Source: Pseudomonadota bacterium (lineage in GTDB: Bacteria > Pseudomonadota > Alphaproteobacteria > Rhizobiales > Beijerinckiaceae). Taken from it: 6,376 nt of DNA. A model generated the notes under the pieces. The model was not told where the DNA came from, ran no database searches, and saw only the letters and a list, made by a program, of their open reading frames with translations. The stretch is taken from assembly GCA_021780015.1 (NCBI GenBank), contig JAJXZN010000083.1, positions 1 to 6,376 of the forward strand, written 5' to 3'. The position numbers and the translations under genes are program-made. Shown here piece by piece: positions 5,584 to 6,376 of this stretch (positions are counted from its first letter, which is position 1; every line of letters starts with the position of its first letter).

Positions 5584-6204
5584 ATGAGCCTGCGTGAACC
5601 CCTGCTGAAACCGGTTCCCCTCGCGGAGCTGCGCCCGACCCAGATCACCGTCGGCATGCGCGAGGTCAAAGAGAAGCGCAAACGCTGGAAGCAACTCGCC
5701 GACGCGAAAGGTTCGGAATTCCTCGGCAAACATATGATTCCGGTGATCCTCGGGCCGAAGGAACGCCATTACGTCATCGACCATCACCACCTCGGCTTGG
5801 CGCTGATCGAGGAGAAGGTCAAAGACATCCTCGTCAACGTCGTCGCGGACCTGCGGACGCTGCCGCAAGAGGGCTTCTGGGTTTTCCTCGACAATCGCGG
5901 CTGGATGCACCCGTTTGACGAAAACGGCGAGCGCAAGACCTATGCCGACATTCCGAAGGCGCTGACCGATCTCGTCGACGACCCGTTCCGTTCGCTCGCC
6001 GGCGAACTGCGCCGCGCCGGCGGCTATGCCAAGGACACGACGCCCTTCGCCGAATTTCTCTGGGCGGATGCGTTGCGCCGGCGGATGAAACGCAAAGCGG
6101 TCGACGCCGACTTCTCACAGGCGATCGAAAGAGCGCTTGCCTTCGCCAAAAGCAAAGATGCGGATTTCCTACCCGGCTGGTGCGGTCCTTCCGACGGGGA
6201 CTGA
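5584..6204 (+). CDS. ParB-like protein of the ParBc_2 type
   Basis: The 206-residue product shows the features of the ParBc_2 group (putative ParB-like nuclease fold): an N-terminal PVPLAELRPTQITVGMREVKEKRKRW segment (residues 11-35), then PVILGPKERHYVIDHHHLGLAL with the cluster Asp66-His67-His68-His69, followed by a family-specific C-terminal part with GFWVFLDNRGWMHPFD and PFRSLAGELRRAGGY and an FLPGW ending. It has no helix-turn-helix or CTP-switch region of true chromosome-partitioning ParB and no ParA neighbour, so a centromere role is unlikely despite common 'ParB' labels. ParB/Srx-fold proteins include nucleases, CTPases and sulfiredoxin; which activity applies here is unknown. The start ATG 5584 has a good GAGAGG site. 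It lies 87 bp downstream of the peptidoglycan-binding gene on the same strand. A hairpin begins right at its stop codon. Confidence 0.85.
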   Translation: MSLREPLLKPVPLAELRPTQITVGMREVKEKRKRWKQLADAKGSEFLGKHMIPVILGPKERHYVIDHHHLGLALIEEKVKDILVNVVADLRTLPQEGFWVFLDNRGWMHPFDENGERKTYADIPKALTDLVDDPFRSLAGELRRAGGYAKDTTPFAEFLWADALRRRMKRKAVDADFSQAIERALAFAKSKDADFLPGWCGPSDGD

Positions 6205-6244
6205 GCTTTCGGCGCAACACACCGCCACGCTGTGCGGCAAAGCT
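6204..6244 (+). terminator. Hairpin after the ParB-like gene, possible terminator
   Basis: AGCTTT (6204-6209, starting in the TGA stop) pairs with AAAGCT (6239-6244). Inside it, CCGCCAC (6222-6228) pairs with GTGCGG (6232-6237), with one bulged C and a GCT loop. The position fits transcription termination, but the following bases (CTTGATTTCT) are only moderately T-rich, so an intrinsic terminator is not certain. Confidence 0.35.
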
Positions 6245-6376
6245 CTTGATTTCTGGCCGCGACGCGGCAAAAGCTTCGGCTCAGCCCTATTCGGCAAGCG
6301 GCCAGTTGGCGCCATATCCCGCCAGACCGGCTGCGCCCGCTATCTCCGCTGGACGTCACTATGGCCCGTCTTTGGT

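Noticed and set aside
6024..6359. 111-residue minus-strand open frame at the right edge
   Set aside because: It overlaps the well-supported ParB-like gene by about 180 bp and its translation is Arg/Ser-rich without motifs.
6361..6376. ATG at 6361 (MARLW...) as the start of a further plus-strand gene
   Set aside because: Only five codons are visible; GGA at 6351-6353 is a weak ribosome binding site. A plus-strand frame from TTG 6246 is also open to the edge. Neither can be decided from this window.

Overview
The window is GC-rich chromosomal DNA from an alphaproteobacterium, most likely of the order Hyphomicrobiales (Rhizobiales). A Beijerinckiaceae/Methylocystaceae-like member would fit, but I cannot fix the genus from sequence alone. 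The evidence is a Ros/MucR-type regulator, a SufE gene paired with a small exported DUF5330-like protein, a polytopic PAS histidine kinase with the H-box style of the PleC/DivJ group, and a ParBc_2-type ParB-like protein. I see no insertion sequence, tRNA, rRNA, CRISPR array or phage gene. It reads as core chromosome rather than a genomic island.

Layout. (1) Positions 1-896, plus strand: the 3' part of a gene for a single-pass membrane protein with a long Pro/Ala/Glu-rich linker and a compact C-terminal module. (2) 897-1174: an intergenic stretch with a 32-bp near-perfect palindrome and an AT-richer region ahead of the next gene. (3) 1175-1591, plus: a MucR/Ros-family regulator with an incomplete set of zinc ligands. 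(4) 1605-2036 and 2065-2508, minus: sufE and, upstream of it in the same transcription unit, the DUF5330-like gene; sufE converges on mucR with a 13-bp gap. (5) 2509-2888: the divergent control region for the DUF5330-like/sufE pair and the kinase. It holds a degenerate CtrA-type motif, two GANTC sites and a possible 42-codon minus-strand ORF. (6) 2889-4718 and 4711-5496, plus: a membrane histidine kinase overlapping by 8 bp a membrane-anchored, periplasm-facing peptidoglycan-binding protein; both appear to use TTG starts. (7) 5584-6204, plus: a ParB-like (ParBc_2) protein of unknown role with its own ribosome binding site. (8) 6205-6376: a hairpin after that gene, then sequence without a supported gene.

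How they may work together. The kinase (six probable membrane helices, PAS, HisKA, HATPase_c, about 609 residues) has the architecture of the cell-cycle kinase DivJ. It is translationally linked to a wall-binding protein, so an envelope or cell-cycle signalling unit is the most interesting reading of the window. No response regulator is adjacent, so any partner such as DivK would be encoded elsewhere. MucR is also tied to the cell-cycle network in this class, but nothing here shows that the two loci are functionally linked. sufE serves Fe-S cluster assembly and sits apart from any sufBCDS genes. I found no convincing evidence of a wholly new system; the findings are individual oddities inside a largely ordinary region.
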